Shown here: piece by piece, positions 8,750-18,067 of the stretch
How the letters are laid out: each line of letters opens with the position of its first letter
How positions within the stretch are numbered: position 1 is the first letter of the stretch
Source of the DNA: Ulvibacterium sp965248315
GTDB taxonomy: Bacteria; Bacteroidota; Bacteroidia; Flavobacteriales; Flavobacteriaceae
Reading direction: 5' to 3'
Assembly: GCF_965248315.1 (NCBI RefSeq)
Contig: NZ_CBDFIX010000002.1
Coordinates: 2,480,001 to 2,544,000 of the forward strand
Length of the DNA: 64,000 nucleotides
The notes under the pieces: model-generated
What the model saw: the letters and a program-made list of their open reading frames with translations, nothing else
Databases searched by the model: none
What the model was told of the DNA's origin: nothing
Translations under genes and position numbers: made by a program

Positions 8750-9661
8750 ATGAAAAAACGACTGTTCCTTGCTTTATCCACCTTACTCCTTTTAAATTGC
8801 AAATCGGAACGCCAAGAGTTGGAAGGTCATATCGGGAGACCGGATATTTCACCAGATGGAACAAAGATTGTTTTTATTTACGCTAAGGATACATCAAAAG
8901 ATGTTTGGGAAATATACTCCGCTAATATTGATGGTAAAAATGTTAGACAGCTGACGACTTTTCCGGAAGCTCGAATCAAAAAAGGCCCCGTCTGGTCACC
9001 TGATGGTGAAAGTATACTTTTTCATGCCGACATTGAAGACGGGTCACAAATCTTTACCATAAGCGCCAATGGCGAAAACCTGAATCAACTTACGCAGTTG
9101 CCCGGATACAATGTGGAACCAACCTGGTCACATATGGGTAATGAAATCATTTTCAATTCCATTCTTGAGCATGGTAAAACGAAAATATACATCATGGACA
9201 AGAAAGGCTCACGGATAAGGGAACTTTACAATCCTGATGGTGAAAACTGGTATCCCCGAAAAATAATAGGCGATAAAATACTTTTTACTTCTGATTTTAA
9301 ACAAAGGGGTACCTATAATATTTTTCAAATGGATTCCAATGGGTCGGACTTTCGGCAATTGACATTTCTGGAAGGTATCAATTGGTTTCCCGAAATTTCG
9401 CCTGCTATGGATAAGATCGTCTTTCACTCCAACAGGGATGACCCCAAATTGAGCGATTCCGGGAATTACAACCTCTACCTAATGAATACCGATGGAACCG
9501 AAGTGGAAAGAATTACCAATTTACCAGGTCAAGAACTTCATGCCAAATGGCATCCTGATGGCGATAAATTGATTTTTGAATGGCACGACCCAACTTCCAA
9601 GGGTCTGTACCTATTGGAACTATCCACCGGTGCTGTACATAAAATACGACTTGTACCGTAA
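8750..9661 (+). CDS. TolB-like beta-propeller lipoprotein
   Basis: 303 residues. The leader MKKRLFLALSTLLLLNC ends in a lipobox-like LLNC, giving a lipidated Cys at 17. The mature protein has about five PD40 blades with WSPDGESILFHAD, WSHMGNEIIFNS, ISPAMDKIVFHSNRDD and WHPDGDKLIFEW motifs. The short length is enough for a six-bladed propeller only if one blade is degenerate. No catalytic motif is visible; a binding or scaffolding role in the cell envelope is likely. It follows the DJ-1 gene closely and may be co-transcribed with it. Confidence 0.82.
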   Translation: MKKRLFLALSTLLLLNCKSERQELEGHIGRPDISPDGTKIVFIYAKDTSKDVWEIYSANIDGKNVRQLTTFPEARIKKGPVWSPDGESILFHADIEDGSQIFTISANGENLNQLTQLPGYNVEPTWSHMGNEIIFNSILEHGKTKIYIMDKKGSRIRELYNPDGENWYPRKIIGDKILFTSDFKQRGTYNIFQMDSNGSDFRQLTFLEGINWFPEISPAMDKIVFHSNRDDPKLSDSGNYNLYLMNTDGTEVERITNLPGQELHAKWHPDGDKLIFEWHDPTSKGLYLLELSTGAVHKIRLVP

Positions 9662-10017
9662 TCGAAAATTTGTATGTATTCTTTTCATTTGCGTTCCACA
9701 TTTTGAGATTTTTATAGGTGAGACCACCTACTTCATTTAGGCTTATCAGTGGTTTACTAAAAACATTTGTTCTAAGAATCAATCAAAGTGTTATCCGCCT
9801 TTAGATGATATGGCTTCAGCTACCTTGTTCAAAACCGGCTGCAAACAAAGCTGTTATGGGGGTAGGGATGTATTGTAGAAAAAAATATCACAAAATAATG
9901 ATGTATAGAAAAAAAACTACAAATAGTTGTTTTTTCATAGATTTAAAACATAGCTTTGTTGAGCTCAGTTGTTTATGGATATACTGAATACCGAGCTAGG
10001 AAGAACAGAAAAATTCT
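9662..10017. other. Intergenic region, AT-rich
   Basis: No gene is supported in these 356 bp. A weak hairpin flanked by A and T runs (ACTA-CAAA-TAGT, 9916-9927) could terminate the propeller gene, but its 4-bp stem is too short to be confident. Confidence 0.5.
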
Positions 10018-10485
10018 ATGGAAATAAAACATTTGATCGGCTCTGTGGCAATGGGTTTTTTAATTACGGGTGTTGCCATGAAAGCCTGTGTATCGGACAT
10101 TTCCGCTTCCATTACCATCGACGATTTGAGATGTGAATACTTGATAAACCCATCTGGCATTGAAATCTTGCAACCACGATTAAGTTGGGAGCTTAAATCC
10201 AAAGAAAAAGGCCAGGGCCAAATTGCATATCAGATACTGGTAGCCAGTGATTCCACAGCACTCTCCCGTAATCTGCCCGATATTTGGGATTCGGGTAGGG
10301 TTAAATCAAATAAAACCGATCAGATTGTTTTTAAAGGAAAGGAATTGCAATCACTACAATCGTATTATTGGAAAGTAAGGGTATGGGACACCAATGGAGA
10401 TTTAAGCGATTGGAGCCCAATTAAACATTGGTCCGTAGGACTTTTGGACAAAACCGACTGGAAGGCTGAATGGATCGGTCCGTAA
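10018..10485 (+). pseudogene. N-terminal fragment of a GH78 alpha-L-rhamnosidase
   Basis: 155 residues: a signal-like start, then the N-terminal fibronectin-like domain of Bacteroidota alpha-L-rhamnosidases (DDLRCEYLINPSGIEILQPRLSW, YQILVASD, WDSGRV, YYWKVRVWD, DWSPIKHWSVGLLDKTDWKAEWIGP). Full enzymes are roughly 700-1000 residues and continue after WIGP into the catalytic part; here a TAA follows at once and a different gene starts on the other strand 18 bp later. No catalytic domain is present in any frame nearby. It is best read as a remnant left by deletion; a stand-alone exported binding domain is less likely. Confidence 0.75.
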
Positions 10486-10503
10486 TGGAGAAATGTACTA
10501 AAC

Positions 10504-10947
10504 CTAGAACATGGAAAATTGTTTGGTAATTACCTTCCAGCCGTCTTGAAATTTATATAGGGTAAGGTAATCCACATATTTCAGTTCTCTTTCTTCATCT
10601 ATACGAAGTTTAACCATAGCGGTTTGTCCTTCATAATCGATAATTTCAAATTGCCAACTATAATTTTTTTGAGGTAAGTTCCTTGCGCGGGTCGCCTTGA
10701 TATTTTCAATCCACTTTGCTCTGGACGTCATATAAAATTCACCCTTGTACAATACGTACATGGTGAATTCCTTATGGAATCCCTGCTTTATTTTATCAAG
10801 ATTGCCATTGAGGTATAAGGGTTCTACATAACATTCGGTGATGATTGTTTCAATTAGACTTTTATCATCCAATTCTTGGGCATTACAAAATATGCAGTCT
10901 GCTATACATAAAAATGATAGGAGGACGACTAATTTATGAGTTTTCAT
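10504..10947 (-). CDS. Secreted NTF2/lumazine-binding-like small protein
   Basis: About 147 residues from the ATG at 10947 (MKTHKLVVLLSFLCIADC...CNAQ, a signal peptide); an upstream ATG at 10965 adds six residues and is less likely. The mature part matches the SnoaL-like/'putative lumazine-binding' fold: ETIITECYVEPLYLNGNLDKIKQGFHKEFTMYV, then the beta-sheet ending YVDYLTLYKFQDGWKVITKQF. Proteins of this type are common exported or cytosolic NTF2-like proteins of unknown substrate. No catalytic residues can be assigned. Confidence 0.72.
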   Translation of the reverse strand: MKTHKLVVLLSFLCIADCIFCNAQELDDKSLIETIITECYVEPLYLNGNLDKIKQGFHKEFTMYVLYKGEFYMTSRAKWIENIKATRARNLPQKNYSWQFEIIDYEGQTAMVKLRIDEERELKYVDYLTLYKFQDGWKVITKQFSMF

Positions 10948-11341
10948 TTGTATGACTAATACCAAATTCCATTATCTACAATTTATTTTAAAGAACTGAA
11001 TAAAATATAGCAGCCAAAGGCCAAGACGTACAAATAGAAGCAAATGCACTAAATTACGTAGTGCCCAAATCCATGTCTAAACCCAAATTCCTTTAAATGG
11101 GTTTCGGTTTGTCCTTATGGATTTTTTGACTTTTTAAACAAATAGGAATTCATTTAGGGTGGACCATCTTGATTCTAAGGATACGCCCAACTGATTCAAT
11201 AGTTATATACCTATTCAATTACTAATGTAGGCCTATAACTAAATTTGTGCACTTGGGGGAATCACTACGGAAGTAGGGCCGATTTCACCGTATTGTGGTC
11301 TTTTTTCAAATACATTGTTTTGAGCAATTTATTTAAATCAT
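10948..11341. other. Divergent intergenic region
   Basis: This 394-bp stretch separates the NTF2-like gene (-) and the DUF5916 gene (+) and must hold both promoters. I see no well-formed TAnnTTTG box, RNA gene or repeat in it. Confidence 0.4.
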
Positions 11342-13579
11342 ATGACCACAGTCTTACGAAAGCTGGTTCTACTTATCCTTCCGTTTTACGTTTTTGGGCA
11401 GGAATTGGAAAGCAAGACCTATCGGATTGAAAAAATCGAAGAAAACCTTGTTGCAATTGATGGCGAACTGGATGAAGCGATTTGGAGGCAAGCCAGCCCT
11501 GTTCTACTAGAATATGAAACCAATCCTGGGAACAATATAAAGGCAGAGGTAAAGACGATATTACGGATGGCGTACGACAATGAAAATTTCTATTTTTCAT
11601 TTGAAGCAAATGATGATGATCCTGATAAAATACGAGCGATTATAACGGACAGGGATAGGCTGGATGACAACGATTATGTCTCTATTTTCTTAGACCCATT
11701 TAACGATTCTAGAAGGGCATTTTTCTTTTCGATCAACCCTTATGGAGCTCAAGAGGACGGATTTTATGATGAGCAAAGTGGAAATTCCGACCTCACTTGG
11801 GATGCCATTTGGACCTCCAAAGGTAAACTTACTGGAACGGGATATCATGTTGAAGGCGCAATTCCTTTTAAATCGCTGAGGTTCCCAAATAGTGGGGAAA
11901 ATATGTCATGGCGGTTTTTTGGATTCCGTGCCTACCCGCGAAGTTTGGAAAAGGAATTTCGTACAATACCTATTGACCAAAATAACAATTGTCTTTTGTG
12001 CCAAGCCGATCTATTATCGGGATTTACTGCGATTAAGTCCGGACAGAATTTGGAATTTACCCCTACTTTGACACTGAATAGATTTGATGAAAATCCAGAA
12101 TTTCCCAGTGGATCTCTACGGAAAGGGGATGTTGAAACAAATTTGGGATTGAATGCCCGTTGGGGTATTACCACCAATGTTATTTTTGATTTGGCCATTA
12201 ATCCTGATTTTTCACAAGTGGAGGCAGATGATGCCCAATTGGATGTAAACAACCGATTTGCGTTGCAGTTTCCGGAAAAGCGACCTTTTTTCTTGGAGGG
12301 CAACGACTTTTTCAACACGCCGTTGAATGCTTTTTTTTCAAGAACTATTGCAGATCCCTCTATTGGATCAAAGATTACCGGGAAAGTAAGGAAAAATGCA
12401 TTTGGTTTGGTATATGCCAAGGACCGGATAAACCATCTTATAATTCCGGGATTTCAGGAATCCAAGAATATATCGGTGGACGAAAATGTTTCGAACTTCA
12501 TAGGGAGATACAGAAGGGACATAGGTGAAAACTATAACGTTGGGGTTTTGTATACCTTAAGAGATGCCGAAACCTATTACAATCACCTAGGCGGATTTGA
12601 CTTTTTTCTCAGACCCTATAAACCCTTGGTTATTAGAGCACAATACTTGCATTCAAAAAGTAGCTATTCCGATTCGGTAACAGAAGAAAATGGAATTTCC
12701 GATTCGGATGTTACAGGTAATTCGTATAACCTACAGCTAAACTATGAAACCCGAAACTGGGAGGGTGCCTTAATTTTTGAAAACCGTACCAAGGGCTTTA
12801 GGGCCGATGCCGGTTTTGTTCCTCAAGTAGACTATAGAAGGTATAGAATGTATGTAGAAAAGAAGTTCTGGCCAAAAGAAGCGACTTGGTACCAAAATAT
12901 AGGATGGAACGCCGGGGGTTTTCGAAGAGAATCCACTCAAGGAATCTTGGATTTTGAAGGTATATGGACAAGTGCCTATTTTAATGGCCCCCTGCAATTG
13001 AATCTATGGTTGAATCCCGATTTGGTTTGGCAAAGATTTAACGGGGTAACTTTTAGATTACCAAGATTTTGGACAGGTTTTGACATACAACCTACGGGCA
13101 ACCTAGGTATTAATGGCTGGGTTAACCTAGGCCCGGCGGTAGACTTTGTAAACACAAGAAAGGCCGATAACCTGCAATTTCGCATTGAGTCCGATATCCG
13201 AATCGGAAATCGCATAGAAATGACCTTGAATCATCAATACCAAAGACTTCACCTTTCCGGCAATGCCATTTTTACCGCCAATCTGTCCCAATTGCAAGCG
13301 GCCTATAACTTCAGCACCAAACTCATTTTTAAAACGGTGGCACAATTCCGTCACACTTCGAGAAATCCAGAGCTCTACATGGATGAGGTCAATGCTGTTG
13401 ACCGTTCCTTTTTTACACAGTTAATTCTCTCCTATAGACTGAATCCTAGATCTGTACTATTTTTAGGTTATGTTGATAATTTGTCCGGTTTTGAAAATAC
13501 TTTCTCAAATCAACAATTTGAGCTGGAACGTATGGCCCGGACTTTATTCTTTAAAGTTGGATATGCATGGAGGCCCTAG
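11342..13579 (+). CDS. DUF5916 outer-membrane protein with CBM9-like N-terminal domain
   Basis: 745 residues with a signal peptide (cleavage after YVFGQ). Residues about 30-230 form a CBM9-like carbohydrate-binding sandwich (IDGELDEAIWRQASPVLLEYETNPG, YDNENFYFSFEANDDDP, DDYVSIFLDPF-type, FFSINPYGAQEDGF). The rest is the DUF5916 beta-barrel, with VEADDAQLDVNNRFALQFPEKRPFFLEG and alternating hydrophobic strands ending in the aromatic signature FFKVGYAWRP. Members are common in marine Bacteroidota and thought to be outer-membrane proteins, but no transport or enzyme activity is established. It stands alone between divergent or convergent neighbours. Confidence 0.85.
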   Translation: MTTVLRKLVLLILPFYVFGQELESKTYRIEKIEENLVAIDGELDEAIWRQASPVLLEYETNPGNNIKAEVKTILRMAYDNENFYFSFEANDDDPDKIRAIITDRDRLDDNDYVSIFLDPFNDSRRAFFFSINPYGAQEDGFYDEQSGNSDLTWDAIWTSKGKLTGTGYHVEGAIPFKSLRFPNSGENMSWRFFGFRAYPRSLEKEFRTIPIDQNNNCLLCQADLLSGFTAIKSGQNLEFTPTLTLNRFDENPEFPSGSLRKGDVETNLGLNARWGITTNVIFDLAINPDFSQVEADDAQLDVNNRFALQFPEKRPFFLEGNDFFNTPLNAFFSRTIADPSIGSKITGKVRKNAFGLVYAKDRINHLIIPGFQESKNISVDENVSNFIGRYRRDIGENYNVGVLYTLRDAETYYNHLGGFDFFLRPYKPLVIRAQYLHSKSSYSDSVTEENGISDSDVTGNSYNLQLNYETRNWEGALIFENRTKGFRADAGFVPQVDYRRYRMYVEKKFWPKEATWYQNIGWNAGGFRRESTQGILDFEGIWTSAYFNGPLQLNLWLNPDLVWQRFNGVTFRLPRFWTGFDIQPTGNLGINGWVNLGPAVDFVNTRKADNLQFRIESDIRIGNRIEMTLNHQYQRLHLSGNAIFTANLSQLQAAYNFSTKLIFKTVAQFRHTSRNPELYMDEVNAVDRSFFTQLILSYRLNPRSVLFLGYVDNLSGFENTFSNQQFELERMARTLFFKVGYAWRP

Positions 13580-13619
13580 GAAATGGGGTATTCCTAAGTC
13601 TGAAATTCTATAAGCAAGA

Positions 13620-15479
13620 CTAATTTATTTCTTCCATTCTTTTATCAACATCAACCAGATAAATATCCTTATTGCCCTTATTGGCAGAAAACAATAGGCT
13701 TTGATCATCCGGCATCCACTCTATCCCATGTTCACGCTCCGGGGAATTAGTGATTCGGGTTACTGCGCCTCCGTTTTCGGCCATCACATAGATATCATAG
13801 TATTGCTCCTCATTATTGTTGGATACAAAGGCAATTGCTTTTCCGGAATGTGAGAATACGGGGGAGCTACCGCCATCCAAGGTATTTACAACTTCCTGGA
13901 AGTTATTGGGTCTATCCAAATCCAATTTGTAGATTTTTTCGGCACCGTCAAAATCCCCTGAGAAAAGTAGTTTTTTACCGTCCCTGGAAACGCTGGATGC
14001 ATAAAGCGTAGTGTTTTCATCTTGTACTAATGGGCGGTAGGTATTGGATGACAAATTGAACGTCCAGATATCATAATTGCCATAACTTGTATCTGGGTCA
14101 TAGGAAAAAACAAGATTATCGTGGTCGATCCACTGATAATTTTTAATTCCCCCAATGTCGGTTAGTTGTTTTTTATTGCTGCCATCCTTTTCCATAATCC
14201 AAACATTGTTGGTGTCGGAAGCACCTCCGGAAATATGGATAAAGGAAATTTGATTGTTTGAACTTGGAACCCACATAGGATTAATGTCAAGCTGATGATC
14301 TTCCGCTGGGGCGATGATGACATCCTTGCTTGTACGCATATTCCTGATCACTATGTTATTTTGATCATTGAACAAGAGGTACGTGCCAATATCATTTATA
14401 TTGGCATCAGTTTCATAATTGTTGGGACCATTGGGCATAACCAATGTAACTAAGCTATCCTTAAAGGAAAAGGAGTACAAACGATCTTTTTCATGTCTGC
14501 CGACAAATGCCAATCTGTTATCAAAGGGAGACCAGTTCATAGGGTTCCATTCTATTATGATTTCTTTTTTTAGCAAAAGACTTTTTTCCGATTTCGTTCT
14601 TCGGTCATATACCTTTATTTCGTTGGATTTGTCCCAGGAAAAGTAAGCAATAAGGTTTTCATCATAGTTCATCGCAGGGCCAAATTCCTCTATTTCACGG
14701 TTGGTGACCCTAAACAATCCCTCTTTTGATCCATCAGTAACCCAAATATCCGTCATTTCGTTATTCCAAGTGCTATAAAAGATTACCTCAAATGCCATAC
14801 GTGACCATCTAGGATGCCATTCAAATCCAGATTCGTCGCTGACCAACGGAATAATTTCCTTGGTTCTCAAATTTAGGGTATGGAGGTGTGGAAATGGGGT
14901 CCCTCTTGAATTGAATCCCACGTAATTCCCATCATATGAAAAGCCAAAATTGATCTCATCACCTTCCATTTTAGTGAGTTGTGTAAATTCTGAGGAAGTT
15001 ATATCCAATGACCATAGGTCTTTCCCTTTTTGATTAAAATCCATAACAAGCGTATGACCATCGGGGGACCATTTGGCATCAGAGGCCTTTTGTTCTTCCT
15101 TAGTAATACTTTTAATGGTAGCATCGGACAATCTAAAAACTCGCACGGTCGGTATGCCATCCAAATAGGAGGTGAAGGAAAGGAATTGGTCATCAGGAGA
15201 CCATTCTATATCCTCATTGTGGTGAATAGAGTCGGTCACTTTTATTTTTTTCTTCTCAAGAAAATCATAGATAAAGATATCCTCACGCTTGTGTTCTGTA
15301 GAGATATAGGCAAGATACCTACCGTTGTTTGAGAATTTTGGACTGTATTGGTCTCCTACATCGGTGGTCAAACGATATAGATTTTGGGTTTGAGATTCAG
15401 AAACGGTTTCCGAAGAGTCGGATAAGCAAGAAGAGCAAATAAAACTTAAGACAAGTGAAAATCGAAATAATCCTTTCAT
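13620..15479 (-). CDS. Large TolB-like beta-propeller lipoprotein
   Basis: I start at the ATG at 15479 (MKGLFRFSLVLSFICSSC): this gives a clean lipoprotein signal with Cys18, whereas the longer frame from 15578 adds a non-signal extension. About 619 residues. It contains two successive sets of PD40 blades (for example YSPKFSNNGRYLAYIS, IEWSPDDQFLSFTS, AKWSPDGHTLVMDF, SSVSRDGKKLLFSGD, PVFSHSGKAIAFVSNN, IEWMPDDQSLLFSANKG), consistent with two six-bladed propellers in tandem. There is no peptidase domain, so it is not a prolyl oligopeptidase. It is convergent with the DUF5916 barrel gene, 40 bp away. Confidence 0.83.
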   Translation of the reverse strand: MKGLFRFSLVLSFICSSCLSDSSETVSESQTQNLYRLTTDVGDQYSPKFSNNGRYLAYISTEHKREDIFIYDFLEKKKIKVTDSIHHNEDIEWSPDDQFLSFTSYLDGIPTVRVFRLSDATIKSITKEEQKASDAKWSPDGHTLVMDFNQKGKDLWSLDITSSEFTQLTKMEGDEINFGFSYDGNYVGFNSRGTPFPHLHTLNLRTKEIIPLVSDESGFEWHPRWSRMAFEVIFYSTWNNEMTDIWVTDGSKEGLFRVTNREIEEFGPAMNYDENLIAYFSWDKSNEIKVYDRRTKSEKSLLLKKEIIIEWNPMNWSPFDNRLAFVGRHEKDRLYSFSFKDSLVTLVMPNGPNNYETDANINDIGTYLLFNDQNNIVIRNMRTSKDVIIAPAEDHQLDINPMWVPSSNNQISFIHISGGASDTNNVWIMEKDGSNKKQLTDIGGIKNYQWIDHDNLVFSYDPDTSYGNYDIWTFNLSSNTYRPLVQDENTTLYASSVSRDGKKLLFSGDFDGAEKIYKLDLDRPNNFQEVVNTLDGGSSPVFSHSGKAIAFVSNNNEEQYYDIYVMAENGGAVTRITNSPEREHGIEWMPDDQSLLFSANKGNKDIYLVDVDKRMEEIN

Positions 15480-15649
15480 GGCGGTGGTTTGGAATGAAAA
15501 TAATACGAGATAGAGATTCACCCTGGGAAAAGGAACCATAACTCGTATGAATACATTCATCCGAACACAATTGAACAAATGTTCTCGGTTTTTCTTCTAA
15601 ACAGGCCCATAGTTTAGATTGCGTAATGGGTCCTTACTCTGAGAAAGGG

Positions 15650-16756
15650 CTAAATTTTTATAAAGATCTGCTTTTTATACAAAATGTACAGAAAGAGCCA
15701 TACCAGCGCAGTGGCCCCAAAAGCGACGAGTACCTCATGCCATTTCTCGGGAAAGATGTCAAAAAGTCCTCCGAAAAGTGTGGATGAGGTATATGAAAAA
15801 TCAATGAAGCGATAGGCCAAATAAACAGTAAGGGAATTGAGCCCGATGACCTTAAAAAAGAAAGCCCATTTTTTGAAACCCTTTACATCAATGATGAAGT
15901 AGAAAAAGGCCAATATCAAAAAAGACAGCCCACTGGTAAGCATAATGAAAGAACTACTCCATAACCGTTTGTTTATAGGAAAATGCAGATTCCAGATAAG
16001 TCCAATAATAACAGTGATCGCCCCAATTAGAATCAGGTTCAACGTTTTTTTGTTTTCAGTGGCGTTACTTCGAAGCATATCCCCCGCCAAGCTTCCAAAA
16101 ATGGTGATGCAGAGTGCCGGGAATTGGGTCAGCAGGCCTAACTCATCATAGTCTCCCTGCTTAAGACGTCCTGGTAAAAAAGTACGGTCGAACCATCCCA
16201 CCAGATTGCCCTCAAAAGATAGGTCTCCCGCTCCATAGCCAGGTACTGGTATAAGGAAAAGGGAGGCATAATAAGCGATAAGAATACCCGCGATCCAATA
16301 GAGTCTTTGGACCCTTGAAAAATTCAGGTATAATAGGGTAGTGATAAAACAAGCAAATCCGATGCGACCCAAAACACTACCCATACGTATTTCGGATGGC
16401 TCAAAGAAAGGAAACGGACTGTTCTTGTAGAGAATTCCCAATCCGATTAGAATTAACATTCGTACAAAAACCTTTTTATACAAGTTGTACTTGGTAAGGC
16501 CCATGGAGAGACCCTTATTCAGCGAGTAGGAAAGCGAGACTCCTGCAATGAATAGAAACAATGGAAAAATAAAGTCGTAGAAAACAAAGCCGTTCCAAGG
16601 TACATGTTTTAGTTGATCGGCCAAAGCATCTATCCAGGGTATTTCCGTCTTCCCTTTTAAAAGCACCAGAAAAGTCCCGCCTCCGGAGATAAAGAACATA
16701 TCAAAACCCCGCAGGGCATCCAAGGAGAGCAGGCGAGAAGTCTTTTTGGTGGTCAT
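15650..16756 (-). CDS. NagX/HGSNAT-like transmembrane acetyltransferase (DUF5009)
   Basis: 368 residues with about ten membrane helices. The N-terminus has RLLSLDALRGFDMFF and KHVPWNGFVFYDFIFPLFLFIAGVSLS; H51 aligns with the active-site His of lysosomal heparan-alpha-glucosaminide N-acetyltransferase (HGSNAT). Relatives in bacterial nag regulons are called NagX. The family moves an acetyl group from cytosolic acetyl-CoA across the membrane to a sugar amine. Here no amino-sugar genes adjoin it, so the acceptor is uncertain. It is one of two homologues in the window (the other is at 52242). Confidence 0.83.
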   Translation of the reverse strand: MTTKKTSRLLSLDALRGFDMFFISGGGTFLVLLKGKTEIPWIDALADQLKHVPWNGFVFYDFIFPLFLFIAGVSLSYSLNKGLSMGLTKYNLYKKVFVRMLILIGLGILYKNSPFPFFEPSEIRMGSVLGRIGFACFITTLLYLNFSRVQRLYWIAGILIAYYASLFLIPVPGYGAGDLSFEGNLVGWFDRTFLPGRLKQGDYDELGLLTQFPALCITIFGSLAGDMLRSNATENKKTLNLILIGAITVIIGLIWNLHFPINKRLWSSSFIMLTSGLSFLILAFFYFIIDVKGFKKWAFFFKVIGLNSLTVYLAYRFIDFSYTSSTLFGGLFDIFPEKWHEVLVAFGATALVWLFLYILYKKQIFIKI

Positions 16757-16927
16757 AGGTACAACTTATCCTAGCTATGAAGATAGGATGTTTTTTCTTA
16801 GTATTCTGAAAACAGTTTTTGTTTCATCATTGTTTTTCCGAACTTTTATAGTTCCAAGTGATCGTGACAAATGGAATTGGTTATACTCCATTACATGTAA
16901 TTTGATAGCTTCCTAAAAAAAGAATTT

Positions 16928-17158
16928 ATGAACCAATTTTTTAGGGTTTTGATGGTCACCTTATTTGTTTTAGGGTGTTCCAATTCCGAAAATACTTCCT
17001 CCACCCAAAATGCAAAATTTTCAGAAGAACTTTCAACACTCAAGGAATATTTCAGATACCAGGACTTAGCATTTTGGTCAGTAAGGGAGATTGGACCATG
17101 TACGTGGACTATATGGAAATGGCAGTTGGTCGATAAGGTGGAACTTGTCATTGAATAG
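16928..17158 (+). pseudogene. Frameshifted N-terminal remnant of a beta-lactamase-family serine hydrolase (lipoprotein)
   Basis: The frame from 16928 codes for a lipoprotein leader (MNQFFRVLMVTLFVLGC) and SEELSTLKEYF, then loses sense. Reading on in the +1 frame from about 17060 gives PGLSILVSKGDWTMYVDYMEMA, which resembles the PGLSVAVVKDGKxVYxxxxG segment at the start of class-C beta-lactamase/PBP4-like hydrolases. The SxxK and later motifs are absent, since the DNA ends in another gene. A truncated and frameshifted remnant is the simplest reading; a short lipoprotein of 76 residues is the alternative. Confidence 0.5.
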
Positions 17159-17174
17159 ACCTAGTCCTTAACGC

Positions 17175-17894
17175 TTACTCATTAACAAAGACCATACAAT
17201 GTTGCCAAGGGAGGTTGCCGATATTCCGTTCCAGTTTTAAACCCGCTGCCTCCATTTCCTGTACAGCCTGCACCTGGGTCATTTTGTGTAACTTTTTGAT
17301 GGGCACTCTATCATCCTCACCACGATATTCGATAAGAAACAGTTTTCCGTTGGGCCGAAGCGCTTTTTTTAGTGAAGCTATCATTTCAATGGGATAATTG
17401 AACTCATGGTAGACATCCACAAGGAGTGCCTTGTCCACCGAATTTTTCGGTAGGTTCACACTTTTTTCACTTCCTTTTACGAGAGCAACGTTTTTGACCC
17501 GGCCTTTTTCTTTTTTCCTGCGCATCTCGGCCAACATTTCATCTTGAATATCGACGGCATAGATAAGACCTTTTTTGGCCATGGCCGCCATCTTGAATAC
17601 ATGGTAGCCCGAACCGGCGCCAATGTCGGCTATGGTGTCACCAATTTGGATATTCATGTTCTCCAAGAGCTTGGTGGTATTTTCTTCGTCTTCACGGTCC
17701 GTGCGATCTAACCACCCCATGCCTTGGAAACCCATAACATGGGCAATTTCACGCCCCATATACCACTTCCCTATGCCATTAGGGTCACCTTTTTTAATGG
17801 TATAGCGAGCATTGGGTTTGGCTTTCTGGCCATGGCATTGGTATAAGGGGGTTGTAGCTACAAATAAGAATAGTAGGGAGACAATTTTTTTCAT
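17175..17894 (-). CDS. SAM-dependent methyltransferase with signal peptide
   Basis: About 239 residues from the ATG at 17894 (MKKIVSLLFLFVATTPLYQCHGQ), which looks like a secretion signal; the YQC is a poor lipobox, so cleavage after CHGQ is more likely. Before the catalytic fold is KWYMGREIAHVMGFQGMGWLDRTDRE, then class-I methyltransferase motifs: IADIGAGSGYHVFKMA (motif I), VDIQDEML (acidic motif II), LVDVYHEFNYP (post-II) and LRPNGKLFLIEY. Export of a SAM enzyme is puzzling because SAM is cytosolic; the family may have been re-used, or the hydrophobic N-terminus may act as an anchor. The substrate is unknown. Confidence 0.8.
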   Translation of the reverse strand: MKKIVSLLFLFVATTPLYQCHGQKAKPNARYTIKKGDPNGIGKWYMGREIAHVMGFQGMGWLDRTDREDEENTTKLLENMNIQIGDTIADIGAGSGYHVFKMAAMAKKGLIYAVDIQDEMLAEMRRKKEKGRVKNVALVKGSEKSVNLPKNSVDKALLVDVYHEFNYPIEMIASLKKALRPNGKLFLIEYRGEDDRVPIKKLHKMTQVQAVQEMEAAGLKLERNIGNLPWQHCMVFVNE

Positions 17895-18067
17895 TGGCAT
17901 TCTTGAATATTCCCAAGATAATGATTTTAAATTCCCCTTGGGAAATTGAAGGTATCCAAAATGAATCGGTACTTTGTCGATTTAGTTGACCGTACATCCA
18001 TTTTTTGTAAGATTATCCTGTACTTTATTGTTCTCACTATCCCTTACTAACTTAAAACCTACTTGCC

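Noticed and set aside
9911..9935. Hairpin with A and T runs
   Set aside because: The paired part is only 4 bp of AT-rich stem; too weak to call as a terminator.
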